A stretch of DNA of 64,000 nucleotides, from contig NC_015635.1 of the NCBI RefSeq assembly GCF_000270245.1, positions 2,108,001-2,172,000 on the forward strand. Direction: 5' to 3'. The stretch's first letter is position 1. Each line of letters starts with the position of its first letter. Both the position numbers and the translations under genes were made by a program. Origin of the DNA: Microlunatus phosphovorus NM-1. GTDB taxonomy: Bacteria > Actinomycetota > Actinomycetes > Propionibacteriales > Propionibacteriaceae. Shown piece after piece: positions 53,292 to 62,067 of this stretch. The notes below the pieces were generated by a model, which saw only the letters and a list, made by a program, of their open reading frames with translations, was not told where the DNA came from and did not search any database.

Positions 53292-54629
53292 GTGACCGAA
53301 CCGCTGAACTCAGATCCCAACACGATGCCGGCAGCGCCGACGGCGACGATCGCTCCACCCACCGCCCAGGATCGCCGCAAGGTCATCACCGCCAGCTTCA
53401 TCGGGAACTTCGTCGAGTGGTTCGACTACGCCGCGTACGGCTACCTCGCCGCGACGATCTCCAAGGTGTTCTTCCCGGAGTCGGATCCGACCACCGCACT
53501 GCTGGCCACCTTCGCGGTGTTCGCCATCTCCTTCTTGATCCGGCCGCTCGGCGGGATCATCTGGGGCCGGATCGGCGACCGCGTCGGTCGCCGGACCGCG
53601 CTGTCCTGGTCGATCCTGATCATGTCCGGCGCCACCGTCTGCATCGCGCTGCTGCCGGGCTACGCGTCGATCGGGCTGTTCGCCCCGGTGCTGTTGCTGC
53701 TGGTCCGCGTCGTCCAGGGCTTCTCCGCCTCCGGTGAATACGCCGGTGCGTCGTCCTTCCTGGTCGAGTACGCGCCGCCGAACCGCCGGGGTCTCTACGC
53801 CTCGGTCGTCCCCGCCAGCACGGCCAGCGGCCTGTTGCTCGGCTCACTGCTGGCCGCGCTGCTGACCGGTGTCCTCTCCGACGCCCAGATGCACTCCTGG
53901 GGCTGGCGGCTGCCCTTCCTACTCGCCGCGCCAATGGGCCTGATCGGCCGCTACATCCGGGTCAAGCTCGAGGACACCCCGGTCTTCCGGGCGCTCGAGG
54001 ACAAGGAGCTCCCGCCGGCCCCGCTGGGACAGCTGTTCAAGGAGAACCTGCGACCCCTGCTGATCGCCCTCGGTGCGGCCATCTTGAACGCCGTCGCGTT
54101 CTACGTGCTGCTCAGCTACATGCCCACGTACCTGTCCGAGGAACTGGGCTTCGGTGCCTCGGAGTCCTTCCTGGCGACCACGGTCGCGCTGGTCACCTAC
54201 ATCGGCTGCATCTTCTTCACCGGCATCGCCTCCGATCGATTCGGCCGCAAGCGGATGCTGATCACCGCCTCGGTGCTGTTCATCGTGCTGAGCGTGCCGT
54301 CCTTCCTGCTGCTCGACGGCGCCGGCTTCCTGCTCGTGGTGCTCATCCAGGTGGTGATGGGCGGCGTGCTCACCCTCAACGACGGCACCCTGCCGTCGTT
54401 CTTGTCCGAGCTGTTCCCGACCCGGGTCCGCTACACCGGCTTCGCCTTCAGCTTCAACTTGGCCAATGCGCTGTTCGGCGGCACCGCACCCTTCATCTGC
54501 ACCCTGCTGATCGCCAAGACCGGCAGCCAGGTCGCGCCCGCGTGGTATCTGGTGGCCGCCGCTTTCGTCTCGCTCTGCGCGGTGCTGGCCTCCAGTGAGA
54601 CCTTCCGCAAGCCGCTACGAGATTTCTGA
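53292..54629 (+). CDS. MHS-family MFS transporter next to creatinase
   Basis: A 445-residue 12-helix symporter: ITASFIGNFVEWFDYAAYGYLAATISKVFFP at TM1 (the proline/betaine-type EWFDY motif), GRIGDRVGRRTALSWSI, RVVQGFSASGEYAGASSFLVEYAP in TM4, ELFPTRVRYTGFAFSFNLANALFGG in TM11. GTG 53292 with AGGA upstream. It precedes creatinase by 98 bases on the same strand, so creatine or a similar guanidino compound or betaine is a likely substrate (inference). Confidence 0.9.
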   Translation: MTEPLNSDPNTMPAAPTATIAPPTAQDRRKVITASFIGNFVEWFDYAAYGYLAATISKVFFPESDPTTALLATFAVFAISFLIRPLGGIIWGRIGDRVGRRTALSWSILIMSGATVCIALLPGYASIGLFAPVLLLLVRVVQGFSASGEYAGASSFLVEYAPPNRRGLYASVVPASTASGLLLGSLLAALLTGVLSDAQMHSWGWRLPFLLAAPMGLIGRYIRVKLEDTPVFRALEDKELPPAPLGQLFKENLRPLLIALGAAILNAVAFYVLLSYMPTYLSEELGFGASESFLATTVALVTYIGCIFFTGIASDRFGRKRMLITASVLFIVLSVPSFLLLDGAGFLLVVLIQVVMGGVLTLNDGTLPSFLSELFPTRVRYTGFAFSFNLANALFGGTAPFICTLLIAKTGSQVAPAWYLVAAAFVSLCAVLASSETFRKPLRDF

Positions 54630-54727
54630 TCCACGCCTCTCTGACCAACCCTGCGAATCCAGCTCGCAGGGAGTCCACCACCCTGACCCGCAAAGCGCGG
54701 GTCCTCACCGAAGGAGCAACACACACG

Positions 54728-55948
54728 ATGGACATGGGACGGTTCAAGACCTTCCACAACGGAGACAAGGCCGCCCAGACCTTCTCCGCCGGCGAGATGG
54801 GCCGCCGAATCGCGACCCTGCGCCAACTGATGAGGAGCACCGGCATCGATGCCGTGCTGTTCACCAGCTATCAGAACATCAACTACTACAGCGATTTCCT
54901 CTACACGGCGTTCGGCCGCCCCTACGGGCTGGTGATCACCGCCGACACCCACACGACGATCTCCGCAGGCATCGACGCCGGCCAGCCCTGGCGGCGCAGC
55001 TTCAGTGAGAACGTGGTTTACACCGACTGGCAGCGGGACAACTACGAGTTCACGGTGGCCAGCCTGCTTGCCGAGGCCGGGGTGACCACCGGTCGGCTGG
55101 GTGTCGAGGACGATCAGATCCCGGGCCTGCTTCGGGATCGGGTGGCCGGCGCGGTGCCCGGCCTGGAGCTGGTCGACATCTCGCAGGCCGTGATGCGACA
55201 GCGGATGATCAAGTCACCGGAGGAGATCGCGCTGATCCGCGAGGGCGCTCGGATCGCCGATCTGGGCGGTGAGGCCGTGGCGGCCGCGGTCACCGAGGGG
55301 ATTCCCGAGTACGAGGTGGCGCTGGCCGGCACCCAGGCGATGGTGCGGGAGATCGCTCGGAGCTACCCGGCCGCGGAGCTGCGTGACACGTGGGTGTGGT
55401 TCCAGTCCGGGGTGAACACCGACGGTGCGCACAACTGGGCCACCAGCAGGAAGGTCCAGCAAGGCGACATCTTGTCGTTGAACTGCTTCCCGATGATCGC
55501 CGGCTACTACGTGGCGCTGGAGCGGACCCTGTTCTACGGCGAGCCGAGCCCTGAGGCGCTGCACTACTGGGACGTCAACGTCCGCGTACACGAGCGTGGT
55601 CTGCAACTGATCCGGCCCGGTGCCGTGTGCAGCGAGATCGCCGCCGAGCTGAACGAGATCTACGCAGCCGAGGGTCTGCTGTCCTATCGGACCTTCGGGT
55701 ACGGGCACTCCTTCGGGGTGCTCTGCCACTACTACGGACGCGAGGCCGGGCTGGAGCTGCGCGAGGACATCCACACGGTGCTGGAGCCTGGGATGGTCGT
55801 CTCGATGGAGCCCATGATCACCATCCCGGAGGGGATGCCCGGTGCCGGCGGCTATCGCGAGCACGACATTCTGGTGGTCGGCACCGACGGGGCGGAGAAC
55901 ATCACGAAGTTCCCGTTCGGTGCCGAGCACAACATCCTCGGTCGCTGA
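54728..55948 (+). CDS. Creatinase (creatine amidinohydrolase)
   Basis: A 406-residue M24 pita-bread-fold enzyme that splits creatine into sarcosine and urea. It tracks Pseudomonas creatinase over its whole length: FHNGDKAAQTFSAGEM, FTSYQNINYYSDFLYTAFGRPY, YTDWQRDNYEF, RMRMIKSPEE-type RQRMIKSPEEIALIREGARIAD, WVWFQSGVNTDGAHNWAT (catalytic His235), ILSLNCFPMIAGYYVALERTLF, TFGYGHSFGVLCHYYGREAGLELREDI and GAGGYREHDILVV. The metal ligands of aminopeptidase P are replaced, as expected for metal-independent creatinase. The nearest ribosome site is GAAGGAG 10 bases before ATG 54728. The sarcosine product would join glycine-betaine demethylation. Confidence 0.95.
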   Translation: MDMGRFKTFHNGDKAAQTFSAGEMGRRIATLRQLMRSTGIDAVLFTSYQNINYYSDFLYTAFGRPYGLVITADTHTTISAGIDAGQPWRRSFSENVVYTDWQRDNYEFTVASLLAEAGVTTGRLGVEDDQIPGLLRDRVAGAVPGLELVDISQAVMRQRMIKSPEEIALIREGARIADLGGEAVAAAVTEGIPEYEVALAGTQAMVREIARSYPAAELRDTWVWFQSGVNTDGAHNWATSRKVQQGDILSLNCFPMIAGYYVALERTLFYGEPSPEALHYWDVNVRVHERGLQLIRPGAVCSEIAAELNEIYAAEGLLSYRTFGYGHSFGVLCHYYGREAGLELREDIHTVLEPGMVVSMEPMITIPEGMPGAGGYREHDILVVGTDGAENITKFPFGAEHNILGR

Positions 55949-55989
55949 GCCGGTCGGGTCGGCAAGGTCACAAAGTGGCCTGAGACTGA

Positions 55990-56035
55990 CGTCCGGCGCG
56001 GATCCCTGGGTGAGACCCTGGGTACGCGCCGGACG
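55990..56035. terminator. Terminator hairpin after creatinase
   Basis: CGTCCGGCGC / GCGCCGGACG arms with an inner CCCTGGG/CCCTGGG loop region lie 42 bases past the creatinase stop and before the IclR gene. Confidence 0.65.
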
Positions 56036-56151
56036 ATCTGATCAGGAGAACGACCATTTCCGCCAGCACCGACAGCGACAACACCGACGGCCCCGACCTC
56101 GACGGCCCTGATACCGACAGCAGGGCCCCCGACGGCCGGGCCGGGACCTCA

Positions 56152-56910
56152 GTGCTGTTGAACGGCCTGAAAGTGTTGGAGACGTTCACGATCGAGGAGC
56201 CGCTGCTCGGCGTGACCGAGATCGCGGGCCGCGTCGGCATGCACAAGTCCAGCGTCTCCCGCATCCTGGCACTGCTCGAGCAGGGGCACTACGTCGAGCG
56301 GGACAGCAGCAGCGGACGCTTCCAACTCGGCCTCGGGGTGATCGGTCTCGCGGGCCCACTGCTGGCCGATTTGGACGTACGCCGGGCCGCTCATCCCGCG
56401 TTGGAGAGGCTCAGCCGTTGCACCGGCGAGACGTCGGCGCTCATGGTGTGGAACGGTCTGGGCGCGGTCGTCGTCGAGCAGGTGGCCAGCACACACAACG
56501 TCAAGCACACGGCCGCGATCGGCACCCGCTACGAGTCGCCGGCCAACGCGTCGGTGCAGGTGTTCCTCGCCGCTCAGCCGGCGGCCGAGCGGCGGGCCCT
56601 GTTCGACCGTCTGATGCTCGCGTCCGGTGCATCAGACCCGGACGCGTGGAAGAGCTATCGAGCAGCGATCGAGGACGTGCACGGCAAGGGTTTCGCCATC
56701 AATGATGGGCGGACGTCGGCCGAGGAGGTCGGTATCGCCGCACCGATCCACGACCACCGGGGCGAGACCGTCGGTGTGGTCCTGTTGTCGGCTCCTCGGT
56801 TCCGGGTCCAGCAGCAGCTGCTCGACCCGCTGGCCCGCAATGTGGTCGACTCCGCCCGTGAGATCGACGAGCGACTCGGCTATCGGCGGAGCGGTCAGCG
56901 CGGCCACTGA
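56152..56910 (+). CDS. IclR-family transcriptional regulator
   Basis: 252 residues from the GTG at 56152: winged HTH (VLETFTIEEPLLGVTEIAGRVGMHKSSVSRILALLEQGHYVERD) and IclR effector domain (LSRCTGETSALMVWNGLGAVVVEQVAS ... GFAINDGRTSAEEVGIAAPIHDHRGETVGVVLLSAPRFRV). An in-frame ATT at 56056 behind GGAG could add 32 Asp/Gly-rich residues, as longer relatives have; the true start is unsettled. It follows the MHS transporter and creatinase and likely represses or activates them via the palindromes at 53.1-53.3 kb. Confidence 0.88.
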   Translation: MLLNGLKVLETFTIEEPLLGVTEIAGRVGMHKSSVSRILALLEQGHYVERDSSSGRFQLGLGVIGLAGPLLADLDVRRAAHPALERLSRCTGETSALMVWNGLGAVVVEQVASTHNVKHTAAIGTRYESPANASVQVFLAAQPAAERRALFDRLMLASGASDPDAWKSYRAAIEDVHGKGFAINDGRTSAEEVGIAAPIHDHRGETVGVVLLSAPRFRVQQQLLDPLARNVVDSAREIDERLGYRRSGQRGH

Positions 56911-56931
56911 CCTAGTTGGGGTGTCACTGGC

Positions 56932-57522
56932 TCAATCGTGGAATCCACAGGATCCGCCGACCATCGGCAGGTTGCAGCCGGGCACGGGGCAGCGGGGGAT
57001 CGCCGCCTCGACGGCACGCTGCCGCTCCTCCTCGGTTCGCCGAGGGCTCGTCCGCGGAGTCGTCGCACGCTCTGCCTGGCGCCGCGGAGAGGCGGCCGGC
57101 GAGTCTGCCGAACGCCGACCCCGCGATGGCACCTGACGAGCCGCCGGTGCGGGTGCGTACCGACGAAGTGCGCGGACCATCAGCGCCGTCACTGAGCTCA
57201 GCCGGGAGGAATCCAACCGCCCGTATCGGCAGTGCACGACCCAGGTGGCTTCGCTCTCCTTCTCCAGGCCGATCGCGGAGTCGGCGCGGTAGGCGCGTTC
57301 CGCGTCCGGTGGCGTCAAGGCGATCCGGACCCGGGCATCGGAGACATAGACCGCGGCCGGCTGACCCCGGACGGCGAGCACGACCTGGTCACCGACCATG
57401 GCTTCGACCAACGGTGCACCCTCACGTGTGACGACGTCGACGGCTCGCCGGATCGCCTCACGAACGTCGCTGGGCACGGCCCACTGCTGCAGCTGCTCCT
57501 CCAGCAGGGTCAATTGCGCCAC
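56932..57522 (-). CDS. Conserved hypothetical protein with C-terminal Cys cluster
   Basis: 196 residues from GTG 57522 (GAAGGAG 6 bases upstream). The first ~105 residues form a compact domain (LLEEQLQQWAVPSDVREAIRRAVDVV ... VYVSDARVRIALTPPDAERAYRA); then an Arg/Pro/Ser-rich linker (~130-175); then CPVPGCNLPMVGGSCGFHD, a possible small zinc site. I do not recognise a family. The coding bias is good and the ribosome site strong, so I consider it real. Confidence 0.65.
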   Translation of the reverse strand: MAQLTLLEEQLQQWAVPSDVREAIRRAVDVVTREGAPLVEAMVGDQVVLAVRGQPAAVYVSDARVRIALTPPDAERAYRADSAIGLEKESEATWVVHCRYGRLDSSRLSSVTALMVRALRRYAPAPAARQVPSRGRRSADSPAASPRRQAERATTPRTSPRRTEEERQRAVEAAIPRCPVPGCNLPMVGGSCGFHD

Positions 57523-57735
57523 GGGGGCTCCTTCATGATCGTCGGACGGCTGCCATGAACTGTACCGATGCGGTCTGTCACCGGCTTGCCGCCCAGGCTC
57601 GTTCCGGAGCGCCCGACGATCCATTGAGACTTCACCCGGTCAGGATGATGACCGCCGACCTCCCGTGGCGCAGCCTGGCTTTGACGAAGGTGCTGGCTCC
57701 CGGCGAAAGGGAGACCCCGACGAAGGGAGAAGAAG

Positions 57736-58353
57736 GTGGGATTGCTGGGACGACGTGGCGGAGCCGAGGGTTCGGGCCGGCCATTGGCCGCGGCCGTGGC
57801 GACGGGTGCGGTGGTGGGTGCCGCGGGAGCCAGATCCGCTTCCGCACATCGGGCAGTGGCCGGCGGATCGCGCTATCAGATGCGGCAGCGGATGTTCTCG
57901 ATCGGGAACGACTTCTTCATCACCGATGCGCAGGGGCAGACCGCCTTCAAGGTGGACGGCAAGCTGCTGCGCGTCCGCTCGACGCTGTTCTTCGAGGACG
58001 CCGGCGGCAACCAGCTCTACAAGATCCAGGAACGGATGCTGCGGGTGCGCGACTCGATGACGATCGAGCGGCCCGACGGGTCCGCGGCCGCCAAGGTGCA
58101 CAACGCCCTGATCACGCCGTTGCGGGATCGCTGGACGATCGACATACCGGGCGGGGCGGGCATGTCCACCAAGGGCAACATCGTCAACCACGAATATCGG
58201 ATCGAACAGGGCGGCGCCGTCGTGGCGACCGTATCCAAGCGGTGGTTCCGGATCCGGGATACGTACGGAGTGGAGACGGCACCCGGCCAGGACGACGCGT
58301 TGCTGCTGGCGATCACCGTGGTGATCGACATGATGGCGCACGAGGGGCGGTGA
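57736..58353 (+). CDS. LURP-one-related (tubby-like fold) protein
   Basis: 205 residues. After a basic/Ala-rich N-terminal ~45 residues with a hydrophobic stretch (LAAAVATGAVVGAAGA), the domain YQMRQRMFSIGNDFFITDAQGQTAFKVDGKLLRVRSTLFFEDAGG ... TVSKRWFRIRDTYGVETAPGQDDALLLAITVVID is the LURP-one/DUF567 fold, a 12-strand barrel around a helix. Function unknown, possibly lipid or membrane association. GTG 57736. Its stop overlaps a possible GTG of the DUF6325 gene, so the two are coupled. Confidence 0.82.
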   Translation: MGLLGRRGGAEGSGRPLAAAVATGAVVGAAGARSASAHRAVAGGSRYQMRQRMFSIGNDFFITDAQGQTAFKVDGKLLRVRSTLFFEDAGGNQLYKIQERMLRVRDSMTIERPDGSAAAKVHNALITPLRDRWTIDIPGGAGMSTKGNIVNHEYRIEQGGAVVATVSKRWFRIRDTYGVETAPGQDDALLLAITVVIDMMAHEGR

Positions 58354-58361
58354 GGGCGGCC

Positions 58362-59147
58362 ATGCAGTTCAGTGATGTCGGACCGTTGCAGGTCCTGGTG
58401 GTCGGCTTCGACGCCGACGCCCGCTTCGACGGCCTCATCCTGGAGGAGTTGGAGCGGCTGATCACCCGCGGCACCATCCGGGTGATCGATCTTCGTTTCG
58501 TCACCTGCGTCGATGACGGGACGGTTGTCGAGATCGAGCTCGACGCGCTGAGCGAGGACGAACGGGCCGGGTTCGGACAGGTGATCGATGCGTTGCGCGG
58601 ACTCGCCGGCCAGCCTGGTGGTGCGGTCGACGGGGGTACGGCGGGGCTTGGACCGGCTCAGCTCGAAGCGCTCATCGCCGAGCTGCAGCCCGGGCAGTCG
58701 CTCGGCATCCTGCTGTTCGAGCACACCTGGGCGACGGAGCTGAAGGCGGCCATCCGCGGCGTGGGTGGTCGGATGATCGCCCAGGGACTGCTGACACCGG
58801 AAGCAGCGGTGATGATCGGAGCGGAGGTGGCGGCGATCGCCGAGGCAGAGGCGACGATCGAACTCGCTGCAGCGGTCTCGGGTGCGGCGATGCTCGACGC
58901 GGCGGCCGTGGTGGCCGCCGCCGAGGACGTCAAGGCGGCGGCTGCGGTGGACGCGATCAGAGCCTTGATCGCGGCAGAGATCGTCGCCGACACCGCGGCC
59001 ACCATGGCGCTGGAATCGCTGGTCGAGGCCGAGTTGATCAGCCAGGCGGCGTACGCGGCTGCGGCTGCGGAGGTGCTGGCCGTGGCGGAGGAGACCGATC
59101 GGGCATTGGATGCCCTGGCTGCTGGGCAGGGATCCCCGGAATCCTGA
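58362..59147 (+). CDS. DUF6325-family protein with Ala-rich helical tail
   Basis: 261 residues. Residues 1-145 match the DUF6325/DUF1269-like pattern (LQVLVVGFDADARFDGLILEELERLITRGTIRVIDLRFV ... QSLGILLFEHTWATELKAAIRGVGGRMIAQG). Residues ~150-250 are an alanine-rich amphipathic helix repeat. ATG 58362 follows GAGGG; a GTG at 58350 overlapping the previous stop is also possible. Role unknown; paired with the LURP-one protein. Confidence 0.78.
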   Translation: MQFSDVGPLQVLVVGFDADARFDGLILEELERLITRGTIRVIDLRFVTCVDDGTVVEIELDALSEDERAGFGQVIDALRGLAGQPGGAVDGGTAGLGPAQLEALIAELQPGQSLGILLFEHTWATELKAAIRGVGGRMIAQGLLTPEAAVMIGAEVAAIAEAEATIELAAAVSGAAMLDAAAVVAAAEDVKAAAAVDAIRALIAAEIVADTAATMALESLVEAELISQAAYAAAAAEVLAVAEETDRALDALAAGQGSPES

Positions 59148-59160
59148 TCGGCGCCGACGA

Positions 59161-59207
59161 CAAGGTGATGGCTCATCCCCGACATCGGGGGATGAGCCAT
59201 CACCTTG
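59161..59207. terminator. Perfect 20-bp terminator hairpin
   Basis: CAAGGTGATGGCTCATCCCC and its exact complement (59188-59207) around a 7-base loop, 13 bases after the DUF6325 stop. Confidence 0.85.
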
Positions 59208-59247
59208 TTGAGGATCTCTGCCGGCCGGGCTGTGGCACCATGCAGCG

Positions 59248-60144
59248 GTGACACTGATCGCTGCCGCCGACGGATCCGCACTCGGCAACCCTGGCCCGGC
59301 AGGATGGGGCTGGTACGTCGACGCCGACCGCTGGGCCTGCGGCGGCTGGCCGCACGGCACCAACAACATGGGTGAGCTGACCGCGGTGCTGGATCTGCTG
59401 CAGCAGACCGCCGACCTGGACGATGAGCTGCTGGTCTACTGCGACTCGACGTACGTGATCAATTCGATCACCAAGTGGATGCCCGGCTGGAAGCGCAAGA
59501 ACTGGCGCAAGGGCGATGGCAAGCCGGTCCAGAACGTCGAGATCATGAAGGCGCTCGACGCCGCCATGCAAGGGCGCCGGGTGCGTTTCGAATGGGTCAA
59601 GGGTCACGCCGGGCACGAGCTCAACGAGGAGGCCGACCGGCTGGCCAACGGTGCCGCCGTCGCGTACAGCCAGGGGAAGCGGCCCGACCCGGGACCAGGT
59701 ATCGGAGCGGCCGCAGCCGGGGCGGACCCGCATGCGGCATACACGCCGACGGCGGCACCGGAACTGGAGGCGGATCTCTTCTCTCTGCTGACCGAGGATG
59801 TCGGCCCGAGTGACGAGGAGCGGGTGGTCGCCCTCGAACGGGACCTGCTGACCGATGAGGTGCGGTCCGATCCTGCTGCCGTTGCGGCCCTGTTGCACCC
59901 GGACTGGGCCGAGATCGGACGATCCGGCCGGCTGTGGTCGCGGGACGAGATGCTTGCGGCGATCGGCCCGCTCGCCGAGCAGATCACCCTCGACGTGATC
60001 ACAGTGACGCGTGTCGCCCAGGATGTGATCCTGCTCGTCTGGCGAGCCAGCACCGATCGGCGGACCACGCTGCGCAGCACCCTGTGGGTGCGTCACGGTG
60101 GGGACTGGCAGGCACGCTTCCACCAGGGCACCGACGAGGACTGA
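59248..60144 (+). CDS. rnhA: Ribonuclease HI fused to a C-terminal SnoaL/DUF4440-like domain
   Basis: 298 residues. N-terminal RNase H fold with the acidic active site: Asp8 in AAADGSALGNPGPAGWGWYV, Glu43 in NNMGELTAVLDLLQQ, Asp66 in VYCDSTYVINSITKWMPGWK, and the final Asp in WVKGHAGHELNEEADRLANG. After a linker, residues ~185-295 (VVALERDLLTDEVRSDPAAVAALLHPDWAEIGRSGRLWSRDEMLAAI ... LWVRHGGDWQARFHQGT) form an NTF2-like DUF4440 domain. It degrades RNA of RNA-DNA hybrids; what the second domain adds is unknown. GTG start. Confidence 0.9.
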   Translation: MTLIAAADGSALGNPGPAGWGWYVDADRWACGGWPHGTNNMGELTAVLDLLQQTADLDDELLVYCDSTYVINSITKWMPGWKRKNWRKGDGKPVQNVEIMKALDAAMQGRRVRFEWVKGHAGHELNEEADRLANGAAVAYSQGKRPDPGPGIGAAAAGADPHAAYTPTAAPELEADLFSLLTEDVGPSDEERVVALERDLLTDEVRSDPAAVAALLHPDWAEIGRSGRLWSRDEMLAAIGPLAEQITLDVITVTRVAQDVILLVWRASTDRRTTLRSTLWVRHGGDWQARFHQGTDED

Positions 60145-60317
60145 CCCCGCTTGCGCTGCGGGTGAGTAGGGAGTTGAGAAGGACCAAGGCGGGACCGTGG
60201 CTGGCGGCGAACGATGATGTTGGAAATTGACCTGCCTGATGGCATGGACAACGGGTGCCGTTCGGGGTGAGTGTGGAGTCACATCCTCGGCAAGTCACTA
60301 GGTCACGGGGGGTTCTG

Positions 60318-61955
60318 ATGCGGCGAATCGCGGCGATGATGGTGGCGGCGGCGCTCCTGTTGGCGACAGCGGGAGTGGGGGCGAGTGAGGCATCGCCCAC
60401 CGTGGACAAACGACAGCAGACGGAGGCCGGATATCAACCGCCGCCGATCACGTGGCGCGCCTGCGACGACGAACGGTTCACCCAGTGGGGGATGGCCTGC
60501 GGCACCTTGACGGTCCCGCTGGACTACAGCAAACCTCGTGGCGCCAAGATCCGGCTCGCCGTGTCCAAGCTGCCCCATCGCTCATCGGCGAAGGACTATC
60601 AGGGCATCATGCTGGTAAACCCGGGTGGGCCGGGCGGCTCGGGTCTCAGCCTCGCCGTGCTGGGCATCGGCAGCATCATCCCCGGCAACGGCGACGACGA
60701 TTACGACTGGATCGGGTTCGATCCGCGGGGCGTGGGAGACAGCGAGCCCGCGCTGAGCTGCGACAGCGGCTACTTCGGCTACAACCGACCCAACTATGTG
60801 CCGACGACGGGCAAGATCGAACGTGCGTGGCTGACCAAGTCGGCCCGTTATGCGGCGGACTGTCGGCGCAGCGAAGCGCGCCGCCTGCTGGGGCATATGA
60901 CGACGCGGGACACCGTCGCCGACATGGACAGCCTTCGGCGGGCGCTCGGCCAGAAGCAGATCAACTTCTACGGATTCTCGTACGGGACCTATCTCGCTCA
61001 GACCTACGCGTCATTGCACCCCAACCAGGTGCGTCGGTTCGTGATGGACGGTAACGTCGACCCGCGGGGCGTTTGGTACGAGGACAATCTGGGCCAGAAT
61101 CATGCGTTCGAGACGACGATCAACGTCTGGTTCGGCTGGCTGGCCAAGCACAACGACGTGTTCGGTCTGGGCGACAACGCCGACGTCGTCGCTGCCGGTT
61201 ACTACCGGCAGTTGGCGGAGTTGGACAAGTCACCGGCACTGGGCGTCATCGGGCCGTCCGAGCTCAATGACGTGCTGGTCGGCGCCGGCTATTACGTCTA
61301 CGACTGGGTCGGTCTCGGCGAGGCGTACGCAGCGCTTGTGAACGAGAATGACCCGACGCTGATCAAGGCGTACTACGACGATGCCAACCCGCAGACCGAG
61401 GGCAGCGACAACGGATACGCGGTGTACCTGGGCGTTCAGTGCACCGACGCGGCATGGCCGCAACGGTGGTCGCAGTTCCGGCTGGACAGCTGGCGGTCGT
61501 TCGCCACCGCCCCGTTCCTGACGTGGAACAACACCTGGTTCAACGCGCCGTGTCTGAGCTGGCCGGCCAAGTCGGGCAAGCCGATCAAGGTCGATGGTCG
61601 GAAGGTGTCGAGCAAGATCCTGCTGATCAGTGAGACCCTCGATCCAGCCACCCCGTACGCCGGCAGCCTGGAGGTCCGGCGGCTCTTCCCGTCGGCTTCG
61701 CTGATCGAAGGGGTGGGCGGCACGACCCATTCGGGTTCGCTGAGCGGCGTCGAGTGCACCGACAACGCGATCGGCGCCTACCTCGAGGACGGGACGGTGC
61801 CGACCCGCCGCCCGGGGAACCGCTCCGACCTGCAGTGCCCGCCGGTGCCGCAGCCCGATCCGACGGCCGATGCGCGGGTGCGGCAACAGACCCCTGACCG
61901 CGATCAGCAGATCCGGGATCTGCTGCGCAAGACCTTGGAGGACGCCCAGCGTTGA
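60318..61955 (+). CDS. Secreted S33-family peptidase (tripeptidyl aminopeptidase-like)
   Basis: 545 residues with a clear signal peptide (MRRIAAMMVAAALLLATAGVGASEA). Alpha/beta hydrolase with oxyanion segment MLVNPGGPGGSGLS, nucleophile Ser in FYGFSYGTYLAQTYA, Asp in SETLDPATPYAG and His in GGTTHSGSLSGVECTDNAI, the TAP-like C-terminal domain. It releases tripeptides or proline from exported peptides. ATG 60318 follows GGGGGG at 7-8 bases; a 21-codon upstream extension would precede the signal peptide and is rejected. Confidence 0.92.
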   Translation: MRRIAAMMVAAALLLATAGVGASEASPTVDKRQQTEAGYQPPPITWRACDDERFTQWGMACGTLTVPLDYSKPRGAKIRLAVSKLPHRSSAKDYQGIMLVNPGGPGGSGLSLAVLGIGSIIPGNGDDDYDWIGFDPRGVGDSEPALSCDSGYFGYNRPNYVPTTGKIERAWLTKSARYAADCRRSEARRLLGHMTTRDTVADMDSLRRALGQKQINFYGFSYGTYLAQTYASLHPNQVRRFVMDGNVDPRGVWYEDNLGQNHAFETTINVWFGWLAKHNDVFGLGDNADVVAAGYYRQLAELDKSPALGVIGPSELNDVLVGAGYYVYDWVGLGEAYAALVNENDPTLIKAYYDDANPQTEGSDNGYAVYLGVQCTDAAWPQRWSQFRLDSWRSFATAPFLTWNNTWFNAPCLSWPAKSGKPIKVDGRKVSSKILLISETLDPATPYAGSLEVRRLFPSASLIEGVGGTTHSGSLSGVECTDNAIGAYLEDGTVPTRRPGNRSDLQCPPVPQPDPTADARVRQQTPDRDQQIRDLLRKTLEDAQR

Positions 61956-62002
61956 CCACTCAGGCCTAAAGTCACGTATCCAGAATTTCACACACGAATC
62001 TC

Positions 62003-62031
62003 TTGACCGGCGCTGTAGGCGCTCCTAGTGT
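62003..62031 (+). promoter_or_regulatory. Probable sigma-70-type promoter of the DddP-like gene
   Basis: TTGACC and TAGTGT are separated by 17 bases, 37 bases before ATG 62068. A small CTCACCG/CGGTGAG hairpin lies in the leader. Confidence 0.5.
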
Positions 62032-62067
62032 CGGGCTCACCGACCCCCCGGTGAGAAGGAGTGTGTG

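Noticed and set aside
54728-55948. Generic Xaa-Pro dipeptidase or ectoine hydrolase for the 54.7-kb M24 gene
   Set aside because: The full-length match to creatinase, including GAHN with the catalytic His and absent metal ligands, is much more specific.
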